Assembly: GCA_003553225.1 (NCBI GenBank)
Contig: PWDW01000096.1
Span: 1-60,645, forward strand
Direction: 5' to 3'
Length of the DNA: 60,645 bases
DNA from: Halanaerobiaceae bacterium
Lineage (GTDB): Bacteria; Bacillota; Halanaerobiia; Halanaerobiales; Halarsenatibacteraceae
Part shown: piece after piece, positions 27,008 through 34,882 of the stretch
How positions within the stretch are numbered: position 1 is the stretch's first letter
How the letters are laid out: each line of letters begins with the position of its first letter
Translations under genes and position numbers: made by a program
Notes under the pieces: generated by a model
Told to the model about the DNA's origin: nothing
Databases searched by the model: none
Seen by the model: the letters and a program-made list of their open reading frames with translations, nothing else

Positions 27008-27913
27008 ATGACATATAAAGACAATTTAGCTGGAGTGTTTCCTCCGATGGTTACTCCTTTTGACAGTGATGAAATATTATTTTCAGATTTAGCAGAAAAT
27101 GTTCGGAAATATAATAAAACAGGGTTAAGGGGTTATTTTGTGTTAGGTACTAATGGAGAATTTAAATCACTTTCTGTTAAAGAAAGATTGCAGGTGTTAA
27201 AAACAGTAGTAGAAAATTCCGCTGAAGATAAAATAGTAATGGCGGGAACTGCAGCAGAAAGCACTAAACAGTCGATTGATATAACTCTTGAAGCAGCCAA
27301 AATTGGAGTTGACCAGGTGAGCTTATTAATGCCTCATTTTTTCAAAAAATATATGACAGATGAAGTAATTACAGATTATATAACAGATGTGGCTGATAAA
27401 TCACCAGTTCCTGTCGTTTTATATAATAATCCTTCTGTAGCTTCAGGAGTCCTTATTAGTGTTGAAGTGATTAAACGTGTTTCTTCTCATCCCAATGTAA
27501 TTGGCATGAAAGATAGCTCCAAAAACAATTATCAAGATTATATAGCTGTAACTCAGAATGAAGATTTTCATCTTATTGCTGGTTCTGCAAGTTTCTTTTA
27601 TGATGTTCTCAAAGCCGGAGGAGTTGGTGGAGTATTATCACTATCTAATGTGTTCCCCGAAGAATGTGTTAAATTGTATAATCTTTTTCAGGAAGGAAAA
27701 ACTGAACAAGCTGAAATTCAGAACAACAAACTGGTATCATTAAATAAAAAGGTATCTGGTTTTAAAGGAGTAGCTGCGGTGAAAGGGGCCATGGAACTTG
27801 TTGGTTTTAAAGGAGGTACTCCCCGCCGACCTCTCAAGGGATTATCAAAAAAAGAAGAGAAAGAACTGAAAATAAATATTAGAGAAAAAGGTTTTTTGGG
27901 GGAAAACAAATAA
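27008..27913 (+). CDS. DapA/N-acetylneuraminate lyase-family class I aldolase or dehydratase
   Basis: A 301-residue (beta/alpha)8 enzyme that forms a Schiff base with a 2-oxo acid. GTNGEFKSLS (about 46-55), Tyr139 in LYNNPS and Lys168 in GMKDSS are the family's catalytic signature. Biosynthetic DapA has GTTGE; GTNGE is common in catabolic members such as 2-keto-3-deoxygluconate aldolase and 2-keto-3-deoxy-arabinonate dehydratase. With an aldehyde dehydrogenase in the same operon, a sugar-acid route of that sort is possible. Its stop codon overlaps the next start by one base, so the two are coupled. Confidence 0.9.
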   Translation: MTYKDNLAGVFPPMVTPFDSDEILFSDLAENVRKYNKTGLRGYFVLGTNGEFKSLSVKERLQVLKTVVENSAEDKIVMAGTAAESTKQSIDITLEAAKIGVDQVSLLMPHFFKKYMTDEVITDYITDVADKSPVPVVLYNNPSVASGVLISVEVIKRVSSHPNVIGMKDSSKNNYQDYIAVTQNEDFHLIAGSASFFYDVLKAGGVGGVLSLSNVFPEECVKLYNLFQEGKTEQAEIQNNKLVSLNKKVSGFKGVAAVKGAMELVGFKGGTPRRPLKGLSKKEEKELKINIREKGFLGENK

Positions 27914-28917
27914 TGACATCAAAAAATATTACTGTATTGATTCCTCAGCCTATTAGAAAAGAAGCTGTGAATATACTTGAAAATAAAGGATATAATGTTA
28001 TCCAGCCTGATGACGACAGCAGGAAAAACATTGCTTCCTTAATTGATAAATCCGAGGCTGTTATACTGAGATCCGGAATTAAAATGGATAAAGAGCTTAT
28101 GGAAAATGCAGAAAATTTAATGACAATTTCCCGGACAGGAGCCGGGGTTGATAATATTGATCTTACTGAAGCGACCAGAAAAGGGGTAATAGTGACCTCA
28201 AGTTTGGGGGTTAATACCTCCAGTGTCGCCGAGCATTGCTTGGCTTTAATTTTAAATTTGTATAAACAAATTCCCCTGCTGGATAGAAATGTTCGGGAAA
28301 ATAATTTTGCTATTAGATATGAAAATCATCCTCAGGATATAAAAAATAAAATATTAGGGGTAGTTGGTTTTGGTAGAATTGGTCGTAAGGTAGCTGATTT
28401 TTTCCAAAAAATTTCCCAGGAAAATACTTTGGTTTATGACCCATATCTTTCAGAAGCAGAAAAAGAAAACTATCAAGACAGATTTGATTTTCTGTCGCTA
28501 GAAAAAGTGCTAAGTAATTCTGATATTGTTTCACTACATGTACCCCTTACAGATGACACTTATCATCTCATCACCAAAAGACATTTTGAAATAATGAAAA
28601 GAGAAGCTTATATAGTTAATGTTTCACGCGGCGATGTTATTAAGGAAGATGATTTAATCTTGGCCCTAGAGGAGGATTTAATTGCAGGAGCTGGTTTAGA
28701 TGTTTTTTCCAGTGAACCTCCGAAAGAAAATAATCCTTTATTAAATATGGAAAATGTAATTCTCACCCCCCATGCTGCTGCCCTGACAGAGGAATGTGTT
28801 GTTAATATGGCTACAGAAGCAGTCAAAAGGGCTATTGATGTATTAGAAGGGGAAAAACCAGCTAAAATTGCTAATCCAGAAGTTATTGAACAAAAAAGAT
28901 GGAAAGATTTAAGGTAA
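27913..28917 (+). CDS. D-isomer-specific 2-hydroxyacid dehydrogenase (SerA-like)
   Basis: A 334-residue NAD-dependent dehydrogenase. The Rossmann motif GVVGFGRIGRKV is at about 151-162, the catalytic Arg in NVSRGD near 238, and the Glu and His follow in the DVFSSEPP and LTPHAA segments. There is no ACT domain, so this is not a regulated biosynthetic SerA. Substrates of this shape include glyoxylate, hydroxypyruvate, 3-phosphoglycerate and larger 2-hydroxyacids. It overlaps the DapA-like gene by one base, which suggests that one makes the substrate of the other. Confidence 0.9.
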   Translation: MTSKNITVLIPQPIRKEAVNILENKGYNVIQPDDDSRKNIASLIDKSEAVILRSGIKMDKELMENAENLMTISRTGAGVDNIDLTEATRKGVIVTSSLGVNTSSVAEHCLALILNLYKQIPLLDRNVRENNFAIRYENHPQDIKNKILGVVGFGRIGRKVADFFQKISQENTLVYDPYLSEAEKENYQDRFDFLSLEKVLSNSDIVSLHVPLTDDTYHLITKRHFEIMKREAYIVNVSRGDVIKEDDLILALEEDLIAGAGLDVFSSEPPKENNPLLNMENVILTPHAAALTEECVVNMATEAVKRAIDVLEGEKPAKIANPEVIEQKRWKDLR

Positions 28918-28954
28918 AATAAAAAGAAACATAAGAACAGGAGGTGTTTAGACT

Positions 28955-29905
28955 TTGAATAAAAAATATCAGCCTGCTTATAGTTGTGATCTACACTGCC
29001 ATACAGTACGTTCTGATGGTGCAGACACACCACAGGAGTTAATTGAAAATGCTGTTTCTATGGGTTTGAAAGCAGCTGCTATTACTGATCATGATACTCC
29101 TCCTCCTAAAGTCCTTGCTAATGGCTTATCTCCCAAAGAATATGCACAACAAAAAGGTTTATATCTGATTTTAGGATATGAATTTTCAACTGATACATTT
29201 GTGGACGATGTTCATATCATAGGTTATGAACTTGACTGGGAGAAACAAGAACTTCAAAATGAAGTAAAAAGAGCAAGAAAAAGTAAAACTGAAGCTTATC
29301 GTAAGTTGTGTGAAGTTTTGACAGAACATGGAATGCCAATTGATTATGAAAAAGAAATATTGAAGTATAAAGACCAAAAAGGTAACCAACAGGAAAGAAA
29401 ACCGGATGAGGTAGAAAGAAAATTTGTTTTTGAAAAAATGGCAGATAAAGGGTATGCTCCTACCTGGGAAGATGCAAAAATTATGGTTAGAGATAATCCA
29501 AAATTGAATGTTCGCAGACGTAAAATAAATCCTTTGGATGCTATTAATTTAATACATGACTGCGGAGGAATAGCAGTTTTAGCTCATCCTTATTTAATTG
29601 ATAAAGAGGTAGCACCAAAAGAGACCGGGGAAATGACCCGGGAACTATATATAGAGAGATTAATAGATAATAATCTTGATGGAATTGAAGCTCGTTATAC
29701 TTATGATAAAACAAGTTATAAAGGGTCAAAGAGTGTTTGTGGAATAGAAAGAGAAATAAATGAAAAATATAAAGATAAACTATTAATCTCAGGTGGTTCA
29801 GATTATCATGCCGGGCATAAGAAAAATCGTGAAAATCCTCGCAAGTTAGGAGAAGCAGGTATTTCTTTTAAAGCATTTAAAAACAATTTTTTAGATATTT
29901 TATAA
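28955..29905 (+). CDS. PHP-domain phosphoesterase
   Basis: A 316-residue polymerase-and-histidinol-phosphatase (PHP) fold protein, a trinuclear-metal phosphoesterase. Motif I DLHCHTVRSDG (about 10-20), motif II ITDHD (about 46-50), the AHP of motif III (about 210) and motif IV GGSDYHA (about 279-285) are complete. Relatives include TrpH/YciV, which removes phosphate from 3',5'-bisphosphonucleotides and degrades RNA ends, and histidinol phosphatase. An insert of about 70 residues (about 95-170) rich in charged residues sits between motifs II and III. Within this operon it may remove a phosphate from a sugar phosphate. It starts at TTG 28955 after AGGAGGTG. Confidence 0.88.
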   Translation: MNKKYQPAYSCDLHCHTVRSDGADTPQELIENAVSMGLKAAAITDHDTPPPKVLANGLSPKEYAQQKGLYLILGYEFSTDTFVDDVHIIGYELDWEKQELQNEVKRARKSKTEAYRKLCEVLTEHGMPIDYEKEILKYKDQKGNQQERKPDEVERKFVFEKMADKGYAPTWEDAKIMVRDNPKLNVRRRKINPLDAINLIHDCGGIAVLAHPYLIDKEVAPKETGEMTRELYIERLIDNNLDGIEARYTYDKTSYKGSKSVCGIEREINEKYKDKLLISGGSDYHAGHKKNRENPRKLGEAGISFKAFKNNFLDIL

Positions 29906-29962
29906 AGGTGAGTAGTTTAATATTATTTTTTATATTGAACATTAATATTAGGAGGGTTTTTA

Positions 29963-30826
29963 ATGTCACTGGTTACTTCAAAAGGAATGCTTATAGATGC
30001 TAAAGAAAGAAATTATGCAGTTGGAGCATTTAATGCCAACAATATTGAGATGGCCCAGGGGATAATTAAAGCGGCAGAAGAAAAAAAATCTCCTGTTATT
30101 GTACAGGTTAGCCAGGGGGGAGCAAAATATGCAGGTATAGAAGAATTAGGGGCAGCAATTAAAAAAATGGCAGCTAAGTCAGAAGTTCCAGTTGCCCTTC
30201 ATCTGGATCATGGAGTTGATTATAAATACAGTGTATTGGCCTTGAGGGCAGGATATACATCAATAATGTTTGATGGTTCTCTTTTGGATTTTGAAGAGAA
30301 TGTTAAAATAACAAAAAAAATAGTTGAAATGGGTCATATCGCAGGTGTTCCTGTAGAAGCTGAACTGGGTGAAGTACCTAAAGATCCAGAAAAAATATCA
30401 CTTGATGAACTTGATAAATATAAAACAAAGCCGGAAGAAGCCCAAAAATTTGCAGAAAGGACAAAAGTTGATTCTCTAGCGGTGGCTGTGGGAAGTATGC
30501 ATAAAATGAAAGTACAGGAAGCTGAATTAGATATAGAGCAAATTAAAAAAATTAAAAAAAGAGTTTCTGTGCCACTAGTTCTACATGGTTCTTCAGGTGT
30601 AACTAATAAGTCAGTCATAGAAGCCATAAATGCTGGAATATGTAAAGTTAACGTTCATACTCATATTGCAAAAAGTTTCACTGAAAGAACAAGGGAAGTG
30701 CTAGAGAAAAATTCGAATATGGTAGATTTAAGAAAATATCTTAAAGAAGGAAGGGAAGCTTTATATGAGGAAGTAAAAAATAAAATACAGATTTTTGGTT
30801 CTGAAGGAATGGCTGCTAAGCTATAA
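29963..30826 (+). CDS. Class II aldolase (KbaY/GatY/FbaA family)
   Basis: A 287-residue metal-dependent aldolase. HLDHGVDY (about 80-87), VEAELGEV (about 132), the His of GSMHKM and VLHGSSG (about 209-215) are the metal and phosphate ligands. Compared with the aldolase at 11799, SMHKM replaces SAHGN and HGSSG replaces HGGSG, so the two probably differ in aldehyde partner. It is the last gene of the island operon and would split a ketose phosphate, perhaps the product of the FGGY kinase, into dihydroxyacetone phosphate and an aldehyde. RBS AGGAGGGTT. Confidence 0.9.
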   Translation: MSLVTSKGMLIDAKERNYAVGAFNANNIEMAQGIIKAAEEKKSPVIVQVSQGGAKYAGIEELGAAIKKMAAKSEVPVALHLDHGVDYKYSVLALRAGYTSIMFDGSLLDFEENVKITKKIVEMGHIAGVPVEAELGEVPKDPEKISLDELDKYKTKPEEAQKFAERTKVDSLAVAVGSMHKMKVQEAELDIEQIKKIKKRVSVPLVLHGSSGVTNKSVIEAINAGICKVNVHTHIAKSFTERTREVLEKNSNMVDLRKYLKEGREALYEEVKNKIQIFGSEGMAAKL

Positions 30827-30891
30827 TTAATTTGCACTGATGTTAGAGTTTTTCCATTTAATAATAGTTGAATATGTAATATTTAAATCAT

Positions 30892-30947
30892 AAGACTCCT
30901 CTTTTTATTTATAGTGTAAGAAACATTATCAAATGGGGGGGTCTTTT
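30892..30947 (+). terminator. Hairpin, probable terminator of the catabolic operon
   Basis: AAGACTCCTC (30892-30901) can pair with GGGGGGTCTT (30936-30945) using G-T pairs, and TT follows. The loop of about 34 bases is large. Position after the last operon gene favours termination; the outline also resembles the elements at 3314 and 22722. Confidence 0.45.
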
Positions 30948-30982
30948 GTCTATGTTAATAGAAAACATCTTTTTATTAAAAC

Positions 30983-31011
30983 TTGTCAAAATTAGCTTTA
31001 TTGTATATAAT
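30983..31011 (+). promoter_or_regulatory. Consensus-like promoter for the MarR/ABC operon
   Basis: TTGTCA (30983-30988), a 17-base spacer and TATAAT (31006-31011) make a near-consensus housekeeping promoter, pointing at the MarR gene. Confidence 0.75.
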
Positions 31012-31267
31012 AAAGATGTAAATATATTATACCTATATAGTTAAGATATGAACTATTAAAATATTCAATGATATGTAATGATATATATAATGATATACTA
31101 AAATAATTCACAAAATTAGTTTTATTTATTATTCCCTATCAATTCAGTTCAGTGATGTATTCAACATGCAAACAAATAAGTTCCGTTCTTTTTTCATTCG
31201 GTTTTTTGCAAAAAACAGTTTACCTGACAAAAAACTATTTAAAACAAGAAAGGGGTTGATCCAGAAT

Positions 31268-31690
31268 ATGTCTCAAAGCTCATCTCTTCCCATCAAATTA
31301 TATTTCACACTTCGACATACCTATCATAATCTGAAAACAGAACTCAGAAAAAAACTGGAGGAAGAAGAGGATATAACCTGGTCCCAGTTTCACACCCTCT
31401 ATCATCTTAACCAAAAGGGAGTACCCTTTAATCAGCTGGCCCGGAAAATCCACTGTAATGCAAGCAATGTAACCGGATTAATAGATAGAATGGAAGACAA
31501 TGGCTGGGTATACCGGGAAAGATCCCAGGATGACAGAAGAGTATGGCTGGTTAAATTGACTGAATCGGGTGCTGAACTGCGCGGTGAGTTAATACCCGAA
31601 CATAAAAATAATATTCGTGGAAAAATGAATTTACTGAGTGAAGAGGAGCAAAAAACTTTTAAGAGACTGCTGGACAAACTGAATTCCTGA
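31268..31690 (+). CDS. MarR-family transcriptional regulator
   Basis: A 140-residue MarR-type regulator if started at ATG 31268; AAAGGGG lies 13-19 bases upstream. The longer frame from 31166 would add 34 residues that no MarR protein needs. The winged helix is clear: ITWSQFHTLYHL, then the recognition region CNASNVTGLIDRMEDNGWV and the DDRRVWLVKLTESG wing. MarR proteins often repress an adjacent drug exporter until a small aromatic or oxidant is bound, and an ABC exporter follows here after 80 bases, so that is the probable target. Confidence 0.9.
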   Translation: MSQSSSLPIKLYFTLRHTYHNLKTELRKKLEEEEDITWSQFHTLYHLNQKGVPFNQLARKIHCNASNVTGLIDRMEDNGWVYRERSQDDRRVWLVKLTESGAELRGELIPEHKNNIRGKMNLLSEEEQKTFKRLLDKLNS

Positions 31691-31770
31691 AAAGTGTAAG
31701 AAATTTATTATCAGTTACAGAGTTTCGGAATTGGTTTAGCAAAACTAAAACAGGGAGTGTATAAACCAAG

Positions 31771-34170
31771 ATGAGAGAGTTTATAAAATTTATCCTTTCA
31801 TATTTTAGACCTCAAAAAAAAGATGAAAAGTTAGTTCCTTTTGATGATAATGAATTTGAATATTTTTTGACTTCTGAAGATCTGGAAAATAACCGGTATT
31901 ATTTAATTAATAATTTTCTATGGGACGAGGAAAAGCTGCAGCATGTTTTAATTAGTGATCTTACCCGGGAAGGATTTTACCAGCAGCAGTGGGTGGTGCT
32001 GACTGATCAAAGGATTATATATGTGGGAGATATAGAAAATATTGAAAAAGACAGTTTCATTGAAGTGAATTTAGAAGAAATAGAAGCAATTGAAGTCAGA
32101 GAACTGGACGGCAATCAGATTGTAAATATTATACTTAAGGATCGGGCCGTGGAATTTATGCGGGCTTCTAAAAAAATAAAAATACCTCTGGACGATTTTC
32201 TGGAGGTGTTTGCAGATAGAGTAAAAGAAATAAAGGACTTACCATCAGAGGAGGATCTTATTGAAAACAGGCGGGCTGTGGTCCGGAAAAAGTCAAGGGT
32301 AAAAACCTGTAACCAGTGTGGGAAGAAGATATCTTCCAGCCGAAGAAAAGTCTGTGATGAATGTATGGAGCAAAAAGAAGTAATTTATAGGCTGCTGTCC
32401 TATGTTAAACCTTATTTGCTGCCCTTTATTTCTGGTTTTTTGTTACTGGGGGTAACCACATTGATCGGCCTTTTGCCTCCTCTTTTAAACAGGACCCTGA
32501 TTGATGATGTCCTGGGTCCGGCTGTGGGTTATGAATATGAAGAGGCCAATATTATTTCCGAAATATTTTTAAATTTTGCGGCCCCTGGAACGGTTCGGCT
32601 TCTGGCTATAGTGGTTCTGACAATGCTGTCTTTTAATTTAATTCGCAGTGCTCTGTCAGCTGTAAGAACCTATATAATTAACTGGATGGGCCAGAAAGTT
32701 TTGCTGGATATGAGAAATCAGGTTTATGAACATCTGCAGAAATTATCCCTCAGTTTTTTCAACAAAAAATCCACGGGGCGAGTAATGACCAGGGTGACCT
32801 CTGATGTGAGCAGGATTGAATCTTTTTTAAGTTCACAGCTGCAGAGAGTGGGTCAGGATATATTGACCATTGTGATGATTGTGACTATTCTCTTTTTGTT
32901 AAACTGGCAGCTGGCCTTAATTGTTATGCTTCCGGCTCCGCTGCTGGTGTTCTTAACTTTTTATTTTAGGGATAAACTCCATCGGGTATACCGTATCCTG
33001 TGGCGCAGAAATGCCGGTCTAAATGGTATTCTTGCGGACACTATTCCCGGTATTGAAGTGGTTAAAGCCTTTAACCAGGAAAAAAGAGAGGTAAAAAGGT
33101 TTAACGATAAAAACGAGGAAGTCTTTAATGGTCATATTCAGTCTTTGAAGCTGAGGACCCTTTATTCACCCAGTATGCAGTTTTTAACCTTTATCGGAAT
33201 GATATTAATCTGGTGGTTTGGAGGACTCCGGGTTATTGGTGGGACTTTGACTATAGGTACTTTAACTGCCTTTACCGGTTATATGATGCGTTTTTACCGC
33301 CCGGTTCAGGACCTCTGTCGAATCAACCACCGTTTTCAGAGGATATTAACCTCTGCCGATCGGGTGTTTGAGATTCTGGACACCAATCCGGAGATAAAAG
33401 ATAGAGAAGAAGCAGAAGAATTAGAAGATTTTCAGGGTGAGATTGAGTTTAAAAATATTACCTTCAGTTATGATAAAGGTGTACCGGCTCTAAAAAATGT
33501 GAGTTTTAAGGTTGAGGCCGGTGAGATTATAGGTCTGGCCGGTGAAAGTGGAGCCGGGAAAACAACTCTTATTAATTTAATTTGCCGCTTTTATGATCCG
33601 GAAGATGGTGAAATATTGATAGATGGTAAAAGTCATGAGGATATAAAGGTGCGCAGCCTGCGAAAACACATTGGAATTGTTCTTCAGGATCCCTTTCTGT
33701 TCAGCGGTACTATTGCCAGCAATATAAAATACGGTAATCCCGCTGCTTCCCGGAAAGAAGTAATTGCCGCCGCCCGGGCGGCCAATGCCCATGACTTTAT
33801 AATGGGTTTTTCTGATGGTTATGAAAGTGAAGTTGGTGAACGGGGAGTAAGGATTTCTACCGGTCAGCGTCAGAGAATATCCATAGCCCGGGCAATTTTA
33901 AAAGATCCCAAACTTTTAATTCTGGATGAGGCCACCTCATCAGTGGACACCAGGACAGAAGCTCAGATTCAGGAAGCACTGGAAAGACTGATTAAGGGCA
34001 GAACAACTTTTGCCATTGCCCACAGGCTCTCCACTTTAAGAAATGCTGACCGTCTGTTTATTCTAAAAGAAGGAGAGATAGTGGAGCAGGGCACCCATGA
34101 TGAACTGCTGGATAAAGAGGGAGTATACGCCAAACTGCATGATATGCAGAGGCAGATGAAGGCAGTTTAA
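31771..34170 (+). CDS. ABC exporter with N-terminal PH-like domain and zinc ribbon
   Basis: A 799-residue half-transporter fused to an unusual N-terminus. Residues about 1-165 form a beta-rich, PH-like domain (note WVVLTDQRIIYVGD). A zinc ribbon with two CxxC pairs (about 180-199) follows, then six membrane helices (about 213-510) and an ATPase domain with Walker A GESGAGKT (about 592-599), signature ISTGQRQR and Walker B LLILDEATSSVD. It should work as a homodimer exporting lipid, peptide or drug. With the DUF1854 gene after it, it matches the pair that database curators call the cyanophycin metabolism-associated ABC transporter and DUF1854 protein, as I recall it. No cyanophycin synthetase or cyanophycinase is seen in this window. 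Confidence 0.9.
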   Translation: MREFIKFILSYFRPQKKDEKLVPFDDNEFEYFLTSEDLENNRYYLINNFLWDEEKLQHVLISDLTREGFYQQQWVVLTDQRIIYVGDIENIEKDSFIEVNLEEIEAIEVRELDGNQIVNIILKDRAVEFMRASKKIKIPLDDFLEVFADRVKEIKDLPSEEDLIENRRAVVRKKSRVKTCNQCGKKISSSRRKVCDECMEQKEVIYRLLSYVKPYLLPFISGFLLLGVTTLIGLLPPLLNRTLIDDVLGPAVGYEYEEANIISEIFLNFAAPGTVRLLAIVVLTMLSFNLIRSALSAVRTYIINWMGQKVLLDMRNQVYEHLQKLSLSFFNKKSTGRVMTRVTSDVSRIESFLSSQLQRVGQDILTIVMIVTILFLLNWQLALIVMLPAPLLVFLTFYFRDKLHRVYRILWRRNAGLNGILADTIPGIEVVKAFNQEKREVKRFNDKNEEVFNGHIQSLKLRTLYSPSMQFLTFIGMILIWWFGGLRVIGGTLTIGTLTAFTGYMMRFYRPVQDLCRINHRFQRILTSADRVFEILDTNPEIKDREEAEELEDFQGEIEFKNITFSYDKGVPALKNVSFKVEAGEIIGLAGESGAGKTTLINLICRFYDPEDGEILIDGKSHEDIKVRSLRKHIGIVLQDPFLFSGTIASNIKYGNPAASRKEVIAAARAANAHDFIMGFSDGYESEVGERGVRISTGQRQRISIARAILKDPKLLILDEATSSVDTRTEAQIQEALERLIKGRTTFAIAHRLSTLRNADRLFILKEGEIVEQGTHDELLDKEGVYAKLHDMQRQMKAV

Positions 34171-34272
34171 AAAAAGATTAAAAAATTAATTTTTATCTGG
34201 TAATCAGATATGAAAAGAGATGGATTGATAAAAAATTGAAGACAAACCAAAAATATATATGGAGGCAAAACC

Positions 34273-34800
34273 ATGAGTGAATCTGAACTGGTAAAAGAAT
34301 ATTTACCTCTGCTGGACCCTGAGGAAATTAAAATTAGAAAAAATGAATATAATAAACTGGTGGTTACCCGGAATGGAGATAAATATAACAATGTAAAAGC
34401 ACTCCGGGCTTTTCCTTTTTCCGCTAAAGAAAAGTATATCCTGCTAAAAAAAGACAAAGAGCAGCTGGATGAAGATGAAAAAGAAGAGCTGGGTATTATT
34501 GAACAGTTATCAGCTCTGGAAGAGGAATCCCGCCGGATTCTTCGGGAAGAGCTGGGCAAAAAATATTATATTCCGCAGATTAAAAAAGTAATTGATATAA
34601 TAAAAAGAGATCGTGGTACAGTCTGGTATGTCAAAACAGATAAGGGCAGTATGAGCATAGAAATGACCAGGCGCAGTGAGACATCATTTACTTCTCCCAA
34701 TCATCTGGTGCTTAAAGACGCAGAGGGCAACAAATATGAAGTACCGGACTGCCGAAAGCTGGATGAGAAGAGTTTTAAATTAATTGAGCGGGAAGTATAG
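34273..34800 (+). CDS. DUF1854-family protein
   Basis: A 175-residue soluble protein of the DUF1854 family. The diagnostic core is the RAFPFSA block (about 40), a charged helix, then LREELGKKYYIPQIKKV (about 95-111) and the strands around TVWYVKTDKG (about 118-127) with the closing DCRKLDEKSF. Its function is unknown. It regularly follows an ABC exporter with the N-terminal extension seen in the preceding gene, so it is probably an accessory to that transporter. RBS TGGAGG before ATG 34273; gap to the exporter is 102 bases, without a clear terminator. Confidence 0.85.
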   Translation: MSESELVKEYLPLLDPEEIKIRKNEYNKLVVTRNGDKYNNVKALRAFPFSAKEKYILLKKDKEQLDEDEKEELGIIEQLSALEEESRRILREELGKKYYIPQIKKVIDIIKRDRGTVWYVKTDKGSMSIEMTRRSETSFTSPNHLVLKDAEGNKYEVPDCRKLDEKSFKLIEREV

Positions 34801-34882
34801 AAAATCAAGCAGTTCTCTGTTATAATTAATTTTGAGTACACTGCTGCTGTGAAAAAAATATTTTTTGAGGAGGATCAGCAAA

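Larger units (their letters stand above)
30827..31267. other. Intergenic region ending the AT-rich island
   Basis: It holds the hairpin at 30892-30947, a strong promoter at 30983-31011 and a leader of about 250 AT-rich bases with repeated ATGATAT words (about 31067-31095). A reading frame extends upstream of the MarR start to 31166, but it has no ribosome binding site. Confidence 0.6.

Noticed and set aside
31166-31267. N-terminal extension of the MarR regulator
   Set aside because: The frame is open by chance; it has no ribosome binding site, and the 140-residue protein from 31268 already has the full family length.
34801-34882. Glycine riboswitch before gcvT
   Set aside because: Only 82 bases lie between the DUF1854 stop and the gcvT start, with none of the paired-aptamer structure such an element needs.
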